This document shows, one piece after another, positions 36,267-48,012 of a DNA stretch of 64,000 bases. Source of the stretch: Collinsella sp. AF08-23 (GTDB lineage Bacteria > Actinomycetota > Coriobacteriia > Coriobacteriales > Coriobacteriaceae); the NCBI RefSeq assembly GCF_003479805.1, contig NZ_QUHV01000006.1, positions 71,436 to 135,435 on the forward strand. Reading direction: 5' to 3'. The translations under genes and the position numbers were made by a program. The notes beneath the pieces are model-generated. The model was not told where the DNA came from and made no database searches. It saw nothing but the letters and a program-made list of their open reading frames with translations. Numbering within the stretch: the stretch's first letter is position 1; every line of letters starts with the position of its first letter.

Positions 36267-37067
36267 TTATGCCAGCACGGTGTACTTCGCGATGTTGTAG
36301 ACATTGATAAGGATGATAACGACCATGAGGCCGATGAACAGTTTGTCAACTCGCTCGGAATCGATGCGCTTGTTCATAGCACGACCGGCGACGCCGCCCA
36401 AAATGCCACAGGCAACCATGCCCGCAATCAACGCAATGCTAATGCTCGCAAGATCCATCGTGAGGATGCTGCGAACAGTGCTCGCAGCCTGTGAGAACAG
36501 GATGATATACAGGGAGTTCTGCGCGGCCTCCTTGGTTTCCATGCTGAAGAAATAATAAAGGACGACGAGGTTGATGGGACCGCCGCCGATACCGAGGAAG
36601 CTCGACATGATGCCGAGGAACAGGCCGATGACCGCGCACGCAAGGGCCCCGCTGACCCGCTTGGTGGCGATCTTCTCCTTATTGACGGTGTAGACGAGGG
36701 TTCCGATGGTGATGACCATGAGCACCGCGGCCTGCACCGCGCCGGCGGTGTTGGGCGTGTCGAACAGGCCCTCGACCATGCTGAAGAGATCCTTGCCCAC
36801 CAGGCCGCCCACTGCCGCGCCGATGGCAAGCGGCGTGGCGGTCTTGAAGTCGATCTGCGAGGCACCGGAGACGCGGGAGCGCAGGACCGAGTAGGCGGTC
36901 ATGGACAGGACCGTGCATCCCGAGAGGAAATTGATGGTCGAAACAGGGAACACCCCGAGTGCGTCGAGCACGGGCTTGATGATGACCCCGCCGCCGATGC
37001 CGCAGATCGCGCCGATGATCGACGAGAAGAAGCAGACAGCGAACACTGCTGCGTAGATGATTGCCAT
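36267..37067 (-). CDS. TauE/SafE-family anion exporter
   Basis: 266-residue membrane protein with about eight hydrophobic segments and the paired family motifs GAICGIGGGVIIKPVLDALG and SSFLGIGGGPINLVVLYYFF. TauE/SafE proteins are thought to export sulfite or sulfoacetate-type anions. Next to a sulfatase/maturase island, a role in removing sulfate-derived anions is plausible but inferred. The start at 37067 has GGAGG six bases upstream. Confidence 0.9.
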   Translation of the reverse strand: MAIIYAAVFAVCFFSSIIGAICGIGGGVIIKPVLDALGVFPVSTINFLSGCTVLSMTAYSVLRSRVSGASQIDFKTATPLAIGAAVGGLVGKDLFSMVEGLFDTPNTAGAVQAAVLMVITIGTLVYTVNKEKIATKRVSGALACAVIGLFLGIMSSFLGIGGGPINLVVLYYFFSMETKEAAQNSLYIILFSQAASTVRSILTMDLASISIALIAGMVACGILGGVAGRAMNKRIDSERVDKLFIGLMVVIILINVYNIAKYTVLA

Positions 37068-37214
37068 CGATTGCCTCCGAACATATATACACACATTTCG
37101 AACATTATCGAACACATCGACAGATGATACCACTCATCGCACGAGGCGTGTCGGAATTCGCCGCGCGGCGGCCACGATGCAACGCGCAAGCCGCCGCGCG
37201 GAGAATCGGATGGC

Positions 37215-38585
37215 CTAACGCCGCAGAAGGCCGGCGACCTCCCCCGCCAGCGTGATGGTACCAGCCGCGACCAGCTCCAGCCCGGAAGCAGTTGCCCAAT
37301 CGAGCGCAGATGCGACGTCCTCAAAGACGGAAAGCACATCCCCCTCATCGCGGCCCAGCTCACCAAGCTTGGCTCGCACGAGATCCGCGAGTTCCCCCGC
37401 GGGCATCGCACGGTCGCTCGCGGTCTGCGCGATGACGATTTGAGGAAACGCCGGCACGAGCACATCGACGATGCCCGACACATCCTTGTCGGAAAGAGCG
37501 GCGATGAGCAGGGCGGGTCGATTGGACATGCAGGGCTCCACCTCGTTGAGTGCGCGCACAAAGTTCTCGCAACTCTGAGGATTGTGGCAGGCGTCGACGA
37601 GCACCAACGGGTCGGTGCGGGCCACATCGAAGCGGCCCGGTATGGGACAGGAGTCGAGGCTTCTCTCGAGCGCGCCGACGTTCAGAGCGCATCCAAGGTA
37701 TCCCTCGGCCAACGCGATGGCACACGCGGCGTTTTGCGGCTGATATGCAGGTTTGCGCATGTCCACGCGATATTCCGCGCGGGGGGTCCGGGTGCGAAAC
37801 GACACGACGCCCCCAATGCGATCGGGCTCGCGGAGCGTCTCGTGCGAAACGACCCAGGGCGTCACGCCACATGCAGCGCAGCGCTCGTCCATGACGCGCT
37901 GGACCTCCGGCACATGCGTACCCTCGCCCAAAACCACAAAGCGACCCGGCTTGATGACCGCCGCCTTCTCGCACGCGATCTGCCCGAGCGTGTCACCCAG
38001 AATACGCGTATGGTCGAGGCCGATGCCCGTGATCGCGACGGCAACGGGATCAGTCGCGCTCGTGGCGTCCCAGCGCCCGCCCAGGCCGACCTCGAGCACC
38101 GCCACGTCAACGCGGGCCTCCGCGAACACCACCATCGCCGCCACGGTCAGCAGGTCGAACGGCGTGATCGTGTAGGATGGCTCCCCGGCGGCGACGCGAT
38201 GCGCGTTCACCCGACGACCCGCCTCAGCCGCGACGGACACGCCATGTGCGAACTCTGAGGGCTTGACCACGGCGCCGTCGACCTCCATGCGCTCCTCGTA
38301 GCGCACCAGCTGGGGAGACGTGTACAGGGCGGTTCGCTTGTCCTCGCCACGCAGGATGGCCGCGGCAAAGCGCGTGGTGGATGTCTTGCCGTTCGTTCCG
38401 GCGACCTGAATGCAATCGAAGTGCTCATCGGGGCGCTCAAGCTCCTCGAGCATATCGACCACCGTCTCGAGCAGCGGGCCCGCGTCGCCGGAGATCTTGC
38501 CGGTATCGGCAGCGATGGCAACCGCGTCATCATAGGCGAGCTCGGCCACTTCGAACGGAACGCTATAGACTCCCTGGCGCTTCAT
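37215..38585 (-). CDS. folC: Folylpolyglutamate synthase / dihydrofolate synthase
   Basis: 456-residue Mur-ligase-type enzyme that adds glutamate to folates (and may also make dihydrofolate). The P-loop AGTNGKTSTT is at residues 62-71, then YTSPQLVRYEERMEVDG, EVGLGGRWDATSA, GLDHTRILG and the C-terminal VDACHNPQSCENFVRAL. AGGAGG lies five bases before the ATG. It follows the formate/nitrite channel gene by 9 bases, so the two are co-transcribed. Confidence 0.94.
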   Translation of the reverse strand: MKRQGVYSVPFEVAELAYDDAVAIAADTGKISGDAGPLLETVVDMLEELERPDEHFDCIQVAGTNGKTSTTRFAAAILRGEDKRTALYTSPQLVRYEERMEVDGAVVKPSEFAHGVSVAAEAGRRVNAHRVAAGEPSYTITPFDLLTVAAMVVFAEARVDVAVLEVGLGGRWDATSATDPVAVAITGIGLDHTRILGDTLGQIACEKAAVIKPGRFVVLGEGTHVPEVQRVMDERCAACGVTPWVVSHETLREPDRIGGVVSFRTRTPRAEYRVDMRKPAYQPQNAACAIALAEGYLGCALNVGALERSLDSCPIPGRFDVARTDPLVLVDACHNPQSCENFVRALNEVEPCMSNRPALLIAALSDKDVSGIVDVLVPAFPQIVIAQTASDRAMPAGELADLVRAKLGELGRDEGDVLSVFEDVASALDWATASGLELVAAGTITLAGEVAGLLRR

Positions 38586-38594
38586 GCAGCCCTC

Positions 38595-39404
38595 CTAATT
38601 GCGATCTTCGCGGCCGTACACAAACCAGTACGCGGCAGCGATCGCGACGCCGCCCACGATATTGCCAAGCGTGACGAACACGAGATTAGAGGCAACCCCC
38701 AGCACCACCACGGACGAACCGCCCCACAACGCCTCGATAACCAAGCCAAGCGGGAGAAAGAACATGTTCGCGACCGAGTGCTCAAAACCCAGGACCACAA
38801 AGGCGACCACGGGCAGTATGGCGGCAGCGAGCTTGTCACACACCGTCTTGCCAGCGCTGCCCATCCACACGGCAAGGCAAACGAGCACGTTGCACAGGAT
38901 GCCGCGCGAGAACGCGACGACCGGACTTAAGGACGCCTTAGATGCCGCGACCGAGCAAGCAAGCTCGCCGACGGCTCCTCCCTGCATCTCGGCAAAGCCC
39001 GAAACGAGGAGCAACACGACCACCAAAAGGGCTCCCACGGCGTTGCCCGCGTACACAATCGCCCATTTACGCAGCATACGAACGAGCGGATACCGCCCAT
39101 CGAGCGCGCCGATAACCATGAGGCAGTTACCGGTGAACAACTCGGCACCGGCAACGAGCACCAAAAACAGGCCCAGGCAGAACGCGAGACCGCCCAAAAC
39201 GAGCGAGATGGTCGGGGAAAGCGACACATCGGACCGTACCATGAGCATGAACGACGCGCCCAGGGCCACAAATGCGCCGGCTAGGATCGCCAAAACGAAC
39301 GCCCGACCGCGCGTGAGACGCGCCTTGGCAAAGCCGATATGGACGAATGCCTCTTGCGTCTTCGCCGGTGGAAGCATCACCGTGCCGTTTTCGTTATCTG
39401 CCAT
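38595..39404 (-). CDS. Formate/nitrite transporter family channel
   Basis: 269-residue FNT channel with six hydrophobic helices. Family motifs include GAELFTGNCLMVIGALDG, GILCNVLVCLAVWMG and GFEHSVANMFFLPLG (central His). It could carry formate, nitrite or lactate; formate is plausible in a fermenter. The start at 39404 has GGGAGGG five bases upstream. It is the first gene of a two-gene unit with folC. Confidence 0.9.
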   Translation of the reverse strand: MADNENGTVMLPPAKTQEAFVHIGFAKARLTRGRAFVLAILAGAFVALGASFMLMVRSDVSLSPTISLVLGGLAFCLGLFLVLVAGAELFTGNCLMVIGALDGRYPLVRMLRKWAIVYAGNAVGALLVVVLLLVSGFAEMQGGAVGELACSVAASKASLSPVVAFSRGILCNVLVCLAVWMGSAGKTVCDKLAAAILPVVAFVVLGFEHSVANMFFLPLGLVIEALWGGSSVVVLGVASNLVFVTLGNIVGGVAIAAAYWFVYGREDRN

Positions 39405-39493
39405 ATGTGCCCTCCCCATACTACCGGCACTGGCCCCAATTGCATCCGGGGCGCAGCTGGGGAGTAACCTATCTCAGTTGTATCCATGTCTAG

Positions 39494-39593
39494 GGTTTTC
39501 CAGGTGCCCCAAATCCGGCCGAACGTAAAGGCGCGGTGTACGGACGTACATAAGCCTTTAGGTTCGACCGGAGATGGGGTGTCTGGGAAAGCC
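39494..39593. repeat. 100-bp inverted unit, GTGCCCCA family, copy 2
   Basis: The left arm contains GGTTTTCCAGGTGCCCCAAA, CCGGCCGAACGTAAAGG; the right arm is its imperfect complement and includes GGGGTGTCTGGGAAAGCC. The right end is three bases from the valS stop on the minus strand. Copy 1 (663-762) follows infB in the same way, so the unit may end or protect transcripts. Confidence 0.78.
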
Positions 39594-39595
39594 GA

Positions 39596-42307
39596 CTATG
39601 CGAAGTCCTCAAGCTGCGCCTTGATGGCAGCGATGGTCTCCACCAGCTCAGCGGCACGCTCGCGCTTCTTGGCAACGACCTCGGGGGCGGCCTTCGCCAC
39701 AAACCCCTCGTTGCCGAGCATACGCTCGGCGCCTGCGAGCTCCTTCTCGGCAGCCTTCAATTCCTTCTCCATGCGGGCGCGTTCGGCGTCGAAATCGACA
39801 AGATCACCCATGACGACGTAGGCGTCGAAATCCGGACCAGCGAGAGCGATGGCCTTCTCGGGCTTCACGAACTCGTCGGCCGTGAGAACCACGAGCTCGC
39901 TCACATTGGCCAATCCGCGGATGAAGTCGGCCATGCCGATAATGTCTTCGGCAACCTCGGCAGTGCCGGCCTTGACCTCGCAGCGCAACTCCTGCTTGGG
40001 GGAGATGCGATAGCGGGCGCGCGTGGAACGAACATCGGACACGAGTGCGCGCGCAAGTTCGAACGTGCGCTCGGCGGGCTCGTCGATGAAACGGGCGAGG
40101 TCCGCAGGCTCGGGCCAGGAGGCGATCATGAGAGCCTCGGCGCGCTCAATCGAACCGTCCTCGTTCACGTCGAGCCAGCTTGCGGGCATCTGGTCCCAAA
40201 TGGCCTCGGTCACGAACGGCATGAGCGGGTGCATCAGGCGCAGAGAGGCGTCGAGGACGAACATGAGGTTGCGCTGGGCCTGGAGGCGCGCCGCGTCATC
40301 CTTAAGACGGGTCTTGGTGACCTCGACGTACCAGTCGCAGACCTCGTTCCAGAAGAAGTTCTGAACACCGCGCGCCATCTCGCCGAACGTATAGTGCTCA
40401 ATGCCCTCGGTGACGAGTTGGGCGGCCTTCGCGAGGCGGCTGAACATCCAGGCGTCGGCAGCGGTCTCGGCAACCGGCTCGCCCGGGGTGTAGCCATCCA
40501 TGTTCATAAGCAGGAACCGGCTCGCATTCCAGATCTTGGTGACGAAGGAGCGGGCCTGTTCGGTGCGGGCGGAACCCTTGAGCGCCTTGGTCTTCTTGTC
40601 GATGTCGGCGTCGAACTTGACGTCCTGGTTGGTGGTGCACAGCGTGAGCAGGTTGAAACGCATGGCGTCGGCGCCGTACATGTCGATGAGGTCCATGGGA
40701 TCCACACCGTTGCCCTTGGACTTGGACATGCGGCTGCCGTCCTTGGCAAGGATCGTCGGGTAGATCACGACATCGTGGAACGGCACCTCGTCGAGGAAGT
40801 ACAGGGAGCTCATGACCATGCGGGCAACCCACAGCGCGATGATGTCGCGTGCGGTGACGAGCGCCGTAGTGGGGTGATGACCCTCGAGCTGCTCGGGGTG
40901 CTGCGGCCACCCTTGCGTGGCAAAGGTCCACAGCTGGGAGCTAAACCAGGTGTCGAGCACGTTCTCGTCCTGGTGAACGTGGGTGCAGCCGCACTTGGGG
41001 CAGACGGTGACGTCGTCCATGCAGGCGTCTTCCCAACCGCATTCCTCGCAGTAGAACACGGGGATACGATGACCCCACCACAGCTGGCGGGAGATGCACC
41101 AATCTTTCAGGTTCTCCATCCAGGTGGTGTAGGTGTCGGTCCAGCGGGCGGGGTGGAAGGTCACGCGACCGTCGCGCACAGCGTCGAGCGCAGGGGCCTT
41201 CAACTTGTCGACCGCGACGAACCACTGCTCGGAGAGCCAGGGCTCGAGCGTGTTATCGCAGCGGTAGCAGTGCATGACGGAGTGATCGTGCTCTTCGATA
41301 TGGTCGAGCAGGCCGTGCTCCTCGAACCAAGCGAGGACAGCCTCGCGGCACTCGTCGCGGGTCATTCCGGTGAACTCACCGTAGCCCTCGACCACCACGG
41401 CATGCTCGTCGAAGATGTTGATCTTCTCCAGGCCGTGGGCCTCGCCCATCGCGTAGTCGTTGGGGTCGTGCGCCGGGGTAACCTTGACGAAGCCGGAGCC
41501 GAAGTTCGGATCCACATGCCAGTCGTCGAAGATGGGAATCTCGCGGTCCACGATCGGGAGTTTGACGGTCTTGCCCACGAAGGCAGCCTTCTCGGGATCC
41601 TTGCTGGACACGGCGATACCGGTATCGCCCAGCATGGTCTCGGGGCGCGTGGTGGCCACGACGATGTACTCCTGGCCGTTGACGGGCTCGGTCAGCGGGT
41701 AGCGGAGGTGCCACAGGTGGCCCTTCTCGTCCTTGTACTCGGCCTCATCGTCGGAGATGGCGGTGGTGCAGCTGGGGCACCAGTTAACGATGCGCTTGCC
41801 ACGGTAGATCAGGCCATCGTGGTACCAATCACAGAAGACCTTGCGCACCGCCTCGGCGTACTCGTCGTCCATGGTGAAGCGCTCGCCGTCGAAATCGACG
41901 GAGCAGCCCATACGCTTGATTTGCTCGACGATGGTGCCGCCGTACTCGTGCGTCCAATCCCAACAGGCATCGATGAACTTGTCACGCCCGATCTCCAAGC
42001 GGGAGATGCCCTCGGACTTGAGCTTCTTATCGACCTTGGTCTGGGTGGCGATACCCGCGTGGTCGGTGCCGAGAATCCAACGCGTGGAGCGACCGCGCAT
42101 GCGGGCCATGCGAACAATGGCGTCCTGAATGGAGTCGTCGGTGGCGTGGCCCATGTGAAGGATGCCCGTCACGTTGGGCGGCGGGATGGTGACGGTGCAG
42201 TCGCCCACGCCCTCGCGGCGCTTGTAGTAGCCGCCATCGAGCCACTTCTTGAGGATCACCGGCTCATTGACCGCCGGATCGTAATTCTTGGGCATCTCTT
42301 CTGCCAT
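39596..42307 (-). CDS. valS: Valyl-tRNA synthetase
   Basis: 903-residue class I synthetase for tRNA-Val. PPPNVTGILHMGHATDDSI has the HIGH motif; RILGTDHAGIATQ-type sequence follows. The editing domain contains TTRPETMLGDTGIAVS, with zinc-type CPSC and CPKC pairs. The KMSKS loop is SRMSKSKGNGVDP. A C-terminal coiled-coil tRNA arm (DFDAERARMEKELKAAEKEL) ends the protein. The start at 42307 has GGAAGG six bases upstream. It is 22 bases downstream of clpX. Confidence 0.96.
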   Translation of the reverse strand: MAEEMPKNYDPAVNEPVILKKWLDGGYYKRREGVGDCTVTIPPPNVTGILHMGHATDDSIQDAIVRMARMRGRSTRWILGTDHAGIATQTKVDKKLKSEGISRLEIGRDKFIDACWDWTHEYGGTIVEQIKRMGCSVDFDGERFTMDDEYAEAVRKVFCDWYHDGLIYRGKRIVNWCPSCTTAISDDEAEYKDEKGHLWHLRYPLTEPVNGQEYIVVATTRPETMLGDTGIAVSSKDPEKAAFVGKTVKLPIVDREIPIFDDWHVDPNFGSGFVKVTPAHDPNDYAMGEAHGLEKINIFDEHAVVVEGYGEFTGMTRDECREAVLAWFEEHGLLDHIEEHDHSVMHCYRCDNTLEPWLSEQWFVAVDKLKAPALDAVRDGRVTFHPARWTDTYTTWMENLKDWCISRQLWWGHRIPVFYCEECGWEDACMDDVTVCPKCGCTHVHQDENVLDTWFSSQLWTFATQGWPQHPEQLEGHHPTTALVTARDIIALWVARMVMSSLYFLDEVPFHDVVIYPTILAKDGSRMSKSKGNGVDPMDLIDMYGADAMRFNLLTLCTTNQDVKFDADIDKKTKALKGSARTEQARSFVTKIWNASRFLLMNMDGYTPGEPVAETAADAWMFSRLAKAAQLVTEGIEHYTFGEMARGVQNFFWNEVCDWYVEVTKTRLKDDAARLQAQRNLMFVLDASLRLMHPLMPFVTEAIWDQMPASWLDVNEDGSIERAEALMIASWPEPADLARFIDEPAERTFELARALVSDVRSTRARYRISPKQELRCEVKAGTAEVAEDIIGMADFIRGLANVSELVVLTADEFVKPEKAIALAGPDFDAYVVMGDLVDFDAERARMEKELKAAEKELAGAERMLGNEGFVAKAAPEVVAKKRERAAELVETIAAIKAQLEDFA

Positions 42308-42329
42308 GAGTGTCCTTCCTATGGATACG

Positions 42330-43748
42330 TTAGTCCAGGTCGATGTCGGATCCCTCGTAAACGCGGCGGGGTTGCTCGTCGCCATGAACAGCGGCGGCGG
42401 TCACCACAACCTGGCTCACGCCCTGCTCGCTCGGCAGGTCGAACATCGTCTGCTGGAGCAGCTCCTCGCAGATGCTGCGCAGGCCGCGAGCGCCCGTCTT
42501 GCGGGCAAGTGCCTTCTTGGCGATCTCGTGCAGAGCCTCGGCCTCGAACACGAGCTCGACGCCCTCCATGGCAAACATGCGGCGATACTGCTTGACCACG
42601 GCGTTCTTGGGCTCCGTGAGGATGCCCACCAGGTCATCTTCGGAGAGGGCCTGGGTCTGGGTGATCACCGGAGTACGGCCAATGAACTCGGGGATCATGC
42701 CAAAGTTGTTGAGGTCCTCGGGAAGCACCTGCTTAAGGAGCACATTCTCGTCCTTTGACGTGGGGCCGGCGATCTCGGAATTGAAACCGACGCCCTGGTT
42801 TCCCACGCGGTCGGAGATGATCTTGTCGAGTCCCACGAACGCGCCACCGCAGATGAACAAGATGTTCGTGGTGTCGATCTGGAGCAGCTCCTGCTGAGGG
42901 TGCTTGCGTCCGCCCGTGGGCGGGACGCTCGCGACGGTACCCTCAAGGATCTTGAGGAGCGCCTGCTGCACGCCCTCACCGGAGACGTCGCGCGTAATGG
43001 AGAGGTTCTCCGCCTTGCGTGCGATCTTGTCGATCTCGTCGACGTAGATGATGCCGATCTGCGCGCGATCGATATCGCCGTCGGCGGCGGTGATGAGCTT
43101 GAGCAGGATGTTCTCGACGTCCTCGCCCACATAGCCCGCCTCGGTGAGCGCCGTGGCATCGGCGATGGCGAACGGGACCTCGAGCACGCGGGCGAGCGTC
43201 TGGGCGAGCAACGTCTTGCCGGTGCCGGTGGGACCGAGCAGCAAGATATTGCTCTTGGCAAGCTCGACATCTTCGTCCAGGGACGCAGCGTGGGCACCAC
43301 GGGCAGCGGCATCCGACGCATCCCCCTCGAGCACGCGACGATAGTGGTTGTACACCGCCACGGACATGGCGCGCTTAGCGTCCTCCTGACCCATGACGTA
43401 CTGCGACAGGGCATCATAGATCTCATGCGGCGTGGGAACACGCGTAATGAGCTTTGAGGCAGTCTCGCGCATGGTCGGCGCGGGAGCCTCCTCTGCCGGA
43501 GGCTCCACCGTGGCAGCCCCATCCTGTTGAGCAGCGTAAGCGGCCCCAAAGGCGCGCATCATCTCGTCCTGGGCAAAGGACTGCTCGAGAATCTCATTGC
43601 ACGCCTCAACGCACTCGTCGCAGATGAACATGCCGTCGTGTCCGCGCACGAGCTTGCGCACCTGATCTTGCGTCTTGCCGCAGAATGAGCAGCGGACCGG
43701 AACCTCACCATCGGAGCCCGGCGTACGGCCAAAGTCCTCCCCCGCCAT
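42330..43748 (-). CDS. clpX: ClpX, ATP-binding specificity subunit of Clp protease
   Basis: 472-residue AAA+ unfoldase. The N-terminal zinc domain has CSFC and CDEC pairs. The Walker A is GPTGTGKT, Walker [11 protein letters not shown], and a pore and sensor-2 region follow ([13 protein letters not shown]). It unfolds substrates for ClpP. An Ala/Pro-rich linker of about 40 residues follows the zinc domain. The start codon overlaps the clpP stop (TAATG), giving tight coupling. Confidence 0.97.
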   Translation of the reverse strand: MAGEDFGRTPGSDGEVPVRCSFCGKTQDQVRKLVRGHDGMFICDECVEACNEILEQSFAQDEMMRAFGAAYAAQQDGAATVEPPAEEAPAPTMRETASKLITRVPTPHEIYDALSQYVMGQEDAKRAMSVAVYNHYRRVLEGDASDAAARGAHAASLDEDVELAKSNILLLGPTGTGKTLLAQTLARVLEVPFAIADATALTEAGYVGEDVENILLKLITAADGDIDRAQIGIIYVDEIDKIARKAENLSITRDVSGEGVQQALLKILEGTVASVPPTGGRKHPQQELLQIDTTNILFICGGAFVGLDKIISDRVGNQGVGFNSEIAGPTSKDENVLLKQVLPEDLNNFGMIPEFIGRTPVITQTQALSEDDLVGILTEPKNAVVKQYRRMFAMEGVELVFEAEALHEIAKKALARKTGARGLRSICEELLQQTMFDLPSEQGVSQVVVTAAAVHGDEQPRRVYEGSDIDLD

Positions 43749-44368
43749 TAGCGCTCGCTCCCGGAGTCGTTGCGGGAGGTCACGATGCGGTCGATAAGGC
43801 CGTATTCGAGGGCTTGATCGGCGCGAAGGTAATGATCACGCTCGGTATCCTGTTCAACCTGCTCAAAAGGCTTGCCCGTGACATCGGCCAAAATGTGGTT
43901 GAGCGTGGTGCGCGTCTCGCGGATCTCGCGGGCGGCGATCTCAATCTCGGTCTGCTGGCCCTGGGCACCGCCGCTGGGCTGATGGATCATGATCTTGGAA
44001 TGGGGCAGGCAGAAGCGCTTGCCCTTGGCACCGCTCGCAAGAAGAACCGCAGCCATTGACGCCGCCATGCCAACGCAGATGGTGGAAACATCGGGCTTGA
44101 TGTAATTCATGGTATCCAGAATGGCAAGGCCCGAATAAACCTCACCGCCCGGCGAGTTGATGTAGAGCGAAATGTCCTTCTCGGCATCCTGGCTCTCAAG
44201 ATGCAGCAGCTGGGCGATCACGAGGTTCGCGGTCACCGAATTGACCTCCTCGCCCAAAAAGACGATGCGGTCGTTGAGCAGGCGCGAATAGATGTCGTAG
44301 CTGCGCTCTCCGCGAGGAGTCTGCTCGACGACGTAAGGCACGAGCGCAGAGTCGATGCGATGGATCAT
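43748..44368 (-). CDS. clpP: ATP-dependent Clp protease proteolytic subunit
   Basis: 206-residue serine peptidase of the Clp complex. Catalytic Ser104 lies in [13 protein letters not shown] and His129 in [14 protein letters not shown]; the Asp is in the C-terminal third (TERDHYL). SLYINSPGG forms the oxyanion strand. AAGGGAG is four bases before the ATG. It is the first gene of clpP-clpX-valS. Confidence 0.97.
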   Translation of the reverse strand: MIHRIDSALVPYVVEQTPRGERSYDIYSRLLNDRIVFLGEEVNSVTANLVIAQLLHLESQDAEKDISLYINSPGGEVYSGLAILDTMNYIKPDVSTICVGMAASMAAVLLASGAKGKRFCLPHSKIMIHQPSGGAQGQQTEIEIAAREIRETRTTLNHILADVTGKPFEQVEQDTERDHYLRADQALEYGLIDRIVTSRNDSGSER

Positions 44369-44427
44369 ATGGCTCCCTTCGGGATAAGACGCCGCGAATC
44401 GGCGCCTGAAGATGCTGTTTGGTCGTC

Positions 44428-44462
44428 ATCGAGTGAACGCTGAAGAACATTTGGCACTCGAT
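44428..44462. promoter_or_regulatory. Inverted repeat upstream of clpP
   Basis: ATCGAGTG (44428-44435) and CACTCGAT (44455-44462) are a perfect inverted pair, 60-95 bases before clpP. They are placed where a stress-response operator would lie, but do not match CIRCE or CtsR consensus sequences. Confidence 0.45.
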
Positions 44463-44467
44463 AGAAA

Positions 44468-44510
44468 CGTACGGTGCCCAATCCCGCCGAGCGCGATGGG
44501 GCACCGTACG
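44468..44510 (-). terminator. Terminator of tig
   Basis: CGTACGGTGCCC (44468-44479) is perfectly complementary to GGGCACCGTACG (44499-44510), followed on the minus strand by TTTCT. It lies about 90 bases past the tig stop. Confidence 0.75.
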
Positions 44511-44598
44511 CAAATCAGCCGTACAGCCGCTTATGATACGCCATTTTTGCCGAAGGCCATGCGAGAGCACAGAGTCCGGCGGGCGTGACGCAGATACG

Positions 44599-45894
44599 CT
44601 ACTCGGCCTTGGCCTCAGCGGCGCGAGCGGCCTCGTCGACCTCGGTCACCTTAGCGTTCTCGACCAACCAGTCGACAGCCTTGGAACGACGAATGGAATC
44701 GCGGATGGCGGGCATGCGGCCCTCGGCGAGGAACTGAGCCTTGGAGGCTTCGACGTCCTCAACACCAGCGCGCTCGAACTCGCCGTTGACATCCTCGTCG
44801 GTGACCTCGACCTTGAGCTCGCGAGCGAGCGCGTCGAGGGCGAGGGACTCGCGGGCAACGTCGTTGGCCTGACGGTGCAGGTCGGAGATGAACTCCTCAG
44901 AGCTGATGCGGTTGGCCTGCAGCCAGCCGTCGAGGCTCACGCCGCGAGCGGAGAGGCTCTGCAGGAAATTCTGGCCGAGCTCCTGGAAGACGGACTGCTC
45001 GTAGTCCTCGTCCATCTCGTCAAGCTGAAGACGCTCGGCGAGCTTGGCGACAGCGCGATTCTCCTTGAGCTGCGGGAGCTGGGAGGACTTGTCAGACTCG
45101 ATCTCGAGCTTCACGGCGTCGCGCATGGCGTCAATGCCATCGAAGCCGAAGTTGGTCTTTGCGAACTCATCGGTAAGCTCGGGGAGTTTGCGCTCCTTGA
45201 CGCTCTTGACGGTGACCTCGACGGAAGCCTCCTCGGCACCCTCGACCTCTGGCGTCCAAGAAATGGTCTTGGTCTCGTCGACGTTCATGCCCATCAAGCC
45301 CTCGTCGAACTCCTTCGGCAGATTACCGGAACCCATGGCGATCATGCGGCCCTCGCCGGCGAGCGCCTCGGCGTTGGCGACGTTCTTGATGTCAACGGTC
45401 ACATAATCGGCGGCCTCGACGCCACGCTCGACGTCCTCAAACGTGGCGTGGTAACCCATGAGCATGTCGACCTGCTGGTCGATCTCGGCCTCGGTGACCT
45501 CCGCGGGAGGCATCTCGATCTCAACGGCATCGTAAGAGGAGAGCTCGGGGGTGGGGCGCAGGGTGAACTCGACCACATAGGTGTAGTCGGTGCCATCGAC
45601 GCACAGGTCGATCTCCTGGTAATCGCCCTCCTTGACGGGAACGATGTCAAGCTCGTTGAGGACGTTGCCCTCGTTGGCGCCGATCAGCTCATTGGTGGCC
45701 TGCGCGAGCACGGCCTCCTTACCCAGGGCGGAGTCGATCACGGGACGCGGGGCCTTGCCGGCGCGAAAGCCGGGGAAACGGTACTTCTTGGCAGCCTCCT
45801 TGTAGGCCTTCTTGATGGCCGCGTCGACGTCGGCAGCCGGAATGGTGACCGTGGCGGTAAGCTTGGCGTCCTTCACGTCAGAAGTGATGTTCAA
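44599..45894 (-). CDS. tig: Trigger factor
   Basis: 431-residue ribosome-associated chaperone and peptidyl-prolyl isomerase. The ribosome-binding signature is YRFPGFRAGKAPRPVI near residue 40. An FKBP-like domain (about 150-240, AADYVTVDI...EFDEGLMGM) and a long helical C-terminal domain follow. The start is TTG at 45894: GAGGAGG is four bases upstream and the protein begins LNITSDVKDAKLTATV, as in the family. The open frame runs further upstream but only through the tRNA-Leu gene. Confidence 0.95.
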   Translation of the reverse strand: MNITSDVKDAKLTATVTIPAADVDAAIKKAYKEAAKKYRFPGFRAGKAPRPVIDSALGKEAVLAQATNELIGANEGNVLNELDIVPVKEGDYQEIDLCVDGTDYTYVVEFTLRPTPELSSYDAVEIEMPPAEVTEAEIDQQVDMLMGYHATFEDVERGVEAADYVTVDIKNVANAEALAGEGRMIAMGSGNLPKEFDEGLMGMNVDETKTISWTPEVEGAEEASVEVTVKSVKERKLPELTDEFAKTNFGFDGIDAMRDAVKLEIESDKSSQLPQLKENRAVAKLAERLQLDEMDEDYEQSVFQELGQNFLQSLSARGVSLDGWLQANRISSEEFISDLHRQANDVARESLALDALARELKVEVTDEDVNGEFERAGVEDVEASKAQFLAEGRMPAIRDSIRRSKAVDWLVENAKVTEVDEAARAAEAKAE

Positions 45895-45963
45895 CGTTCC
45901 TCCTCTAATACATGCCCGGCATATGTGGGTGCCGGGGTCCCTTTGGTACCTTGTGTGCGTGTG

Positions 45964-46047
<84 letters not shown>

Positions 46048-46525
46048 AGCTAGTCACACAGGCGAACATAATAGCAAAAAGAACGGCTACGCGCTTGTCT
46101 GCAACAAGAAGCGTCAAAAACCCGCATCACAGCTGCACATACCTCAGCACATACCCCTTCCGTGCGCGCCAGCCGAGTAGTTCGCTCGAATAGCAGGAAA
46201 GGTACCGAAGACGCTACTAAGCAACTTCGAAGGCATAGTGTACGAAGAAGAGCCCTCTTTTATTTAACACCTGTTTGTTATCTCAGCGCTTCAAGGCGTT
46301 TTGCAACAGGTACCTTCCTCCAAAATGGTCCTTATCCGGACCCTAAGGTACATATTGTCGATATTTGTAAGTGTTTTTGCACGGACAACATTTTCGAGAC
46401 GCCAGCGATCGGGACACCAAAGCGGGGCCCGCGCTTGAGCGCGGACCCCGCTTACGGTCAGGCGCTGCCAAACCGGTTAAGAGCGCAAGGACTAGGGGCT
46501 CCAGAAGCCCCAAGCCACGATGCTC
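46048..46525. other. Gap between tRNA-Leu and gdhA
   Basis: No gene supported. It holds the tRNA-Leu promoter region, a less GC-rich stretch with an inverted pair (AGGAAAGGTACC at 46195-46206 and GGTACCTTCCT at 46309-46319, 125 bp overall) and the gdhA terminator. Confidence 0.5.
46420..46453 (-). terminator. GC-rich terminator hairpin after gdhA
   Basis: AGCGGGGCCCGCGC (46421-46434) with GCGCGGACCCCGCT (46439-46452), four-base loop, one mismatch, flanked by A and T pairs. It is essentially the guaB stem (9603-9641). Confidence 0.7.
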
Positions 46526-47945
<1,420 letters not shown>

Positions 47946-48012
47946 AGGGGAAACGGAATGGACATGTTTCCTAGCGGTTTCGATGCGATGAACGCTCAAT
48001 TGCCGATGACCG

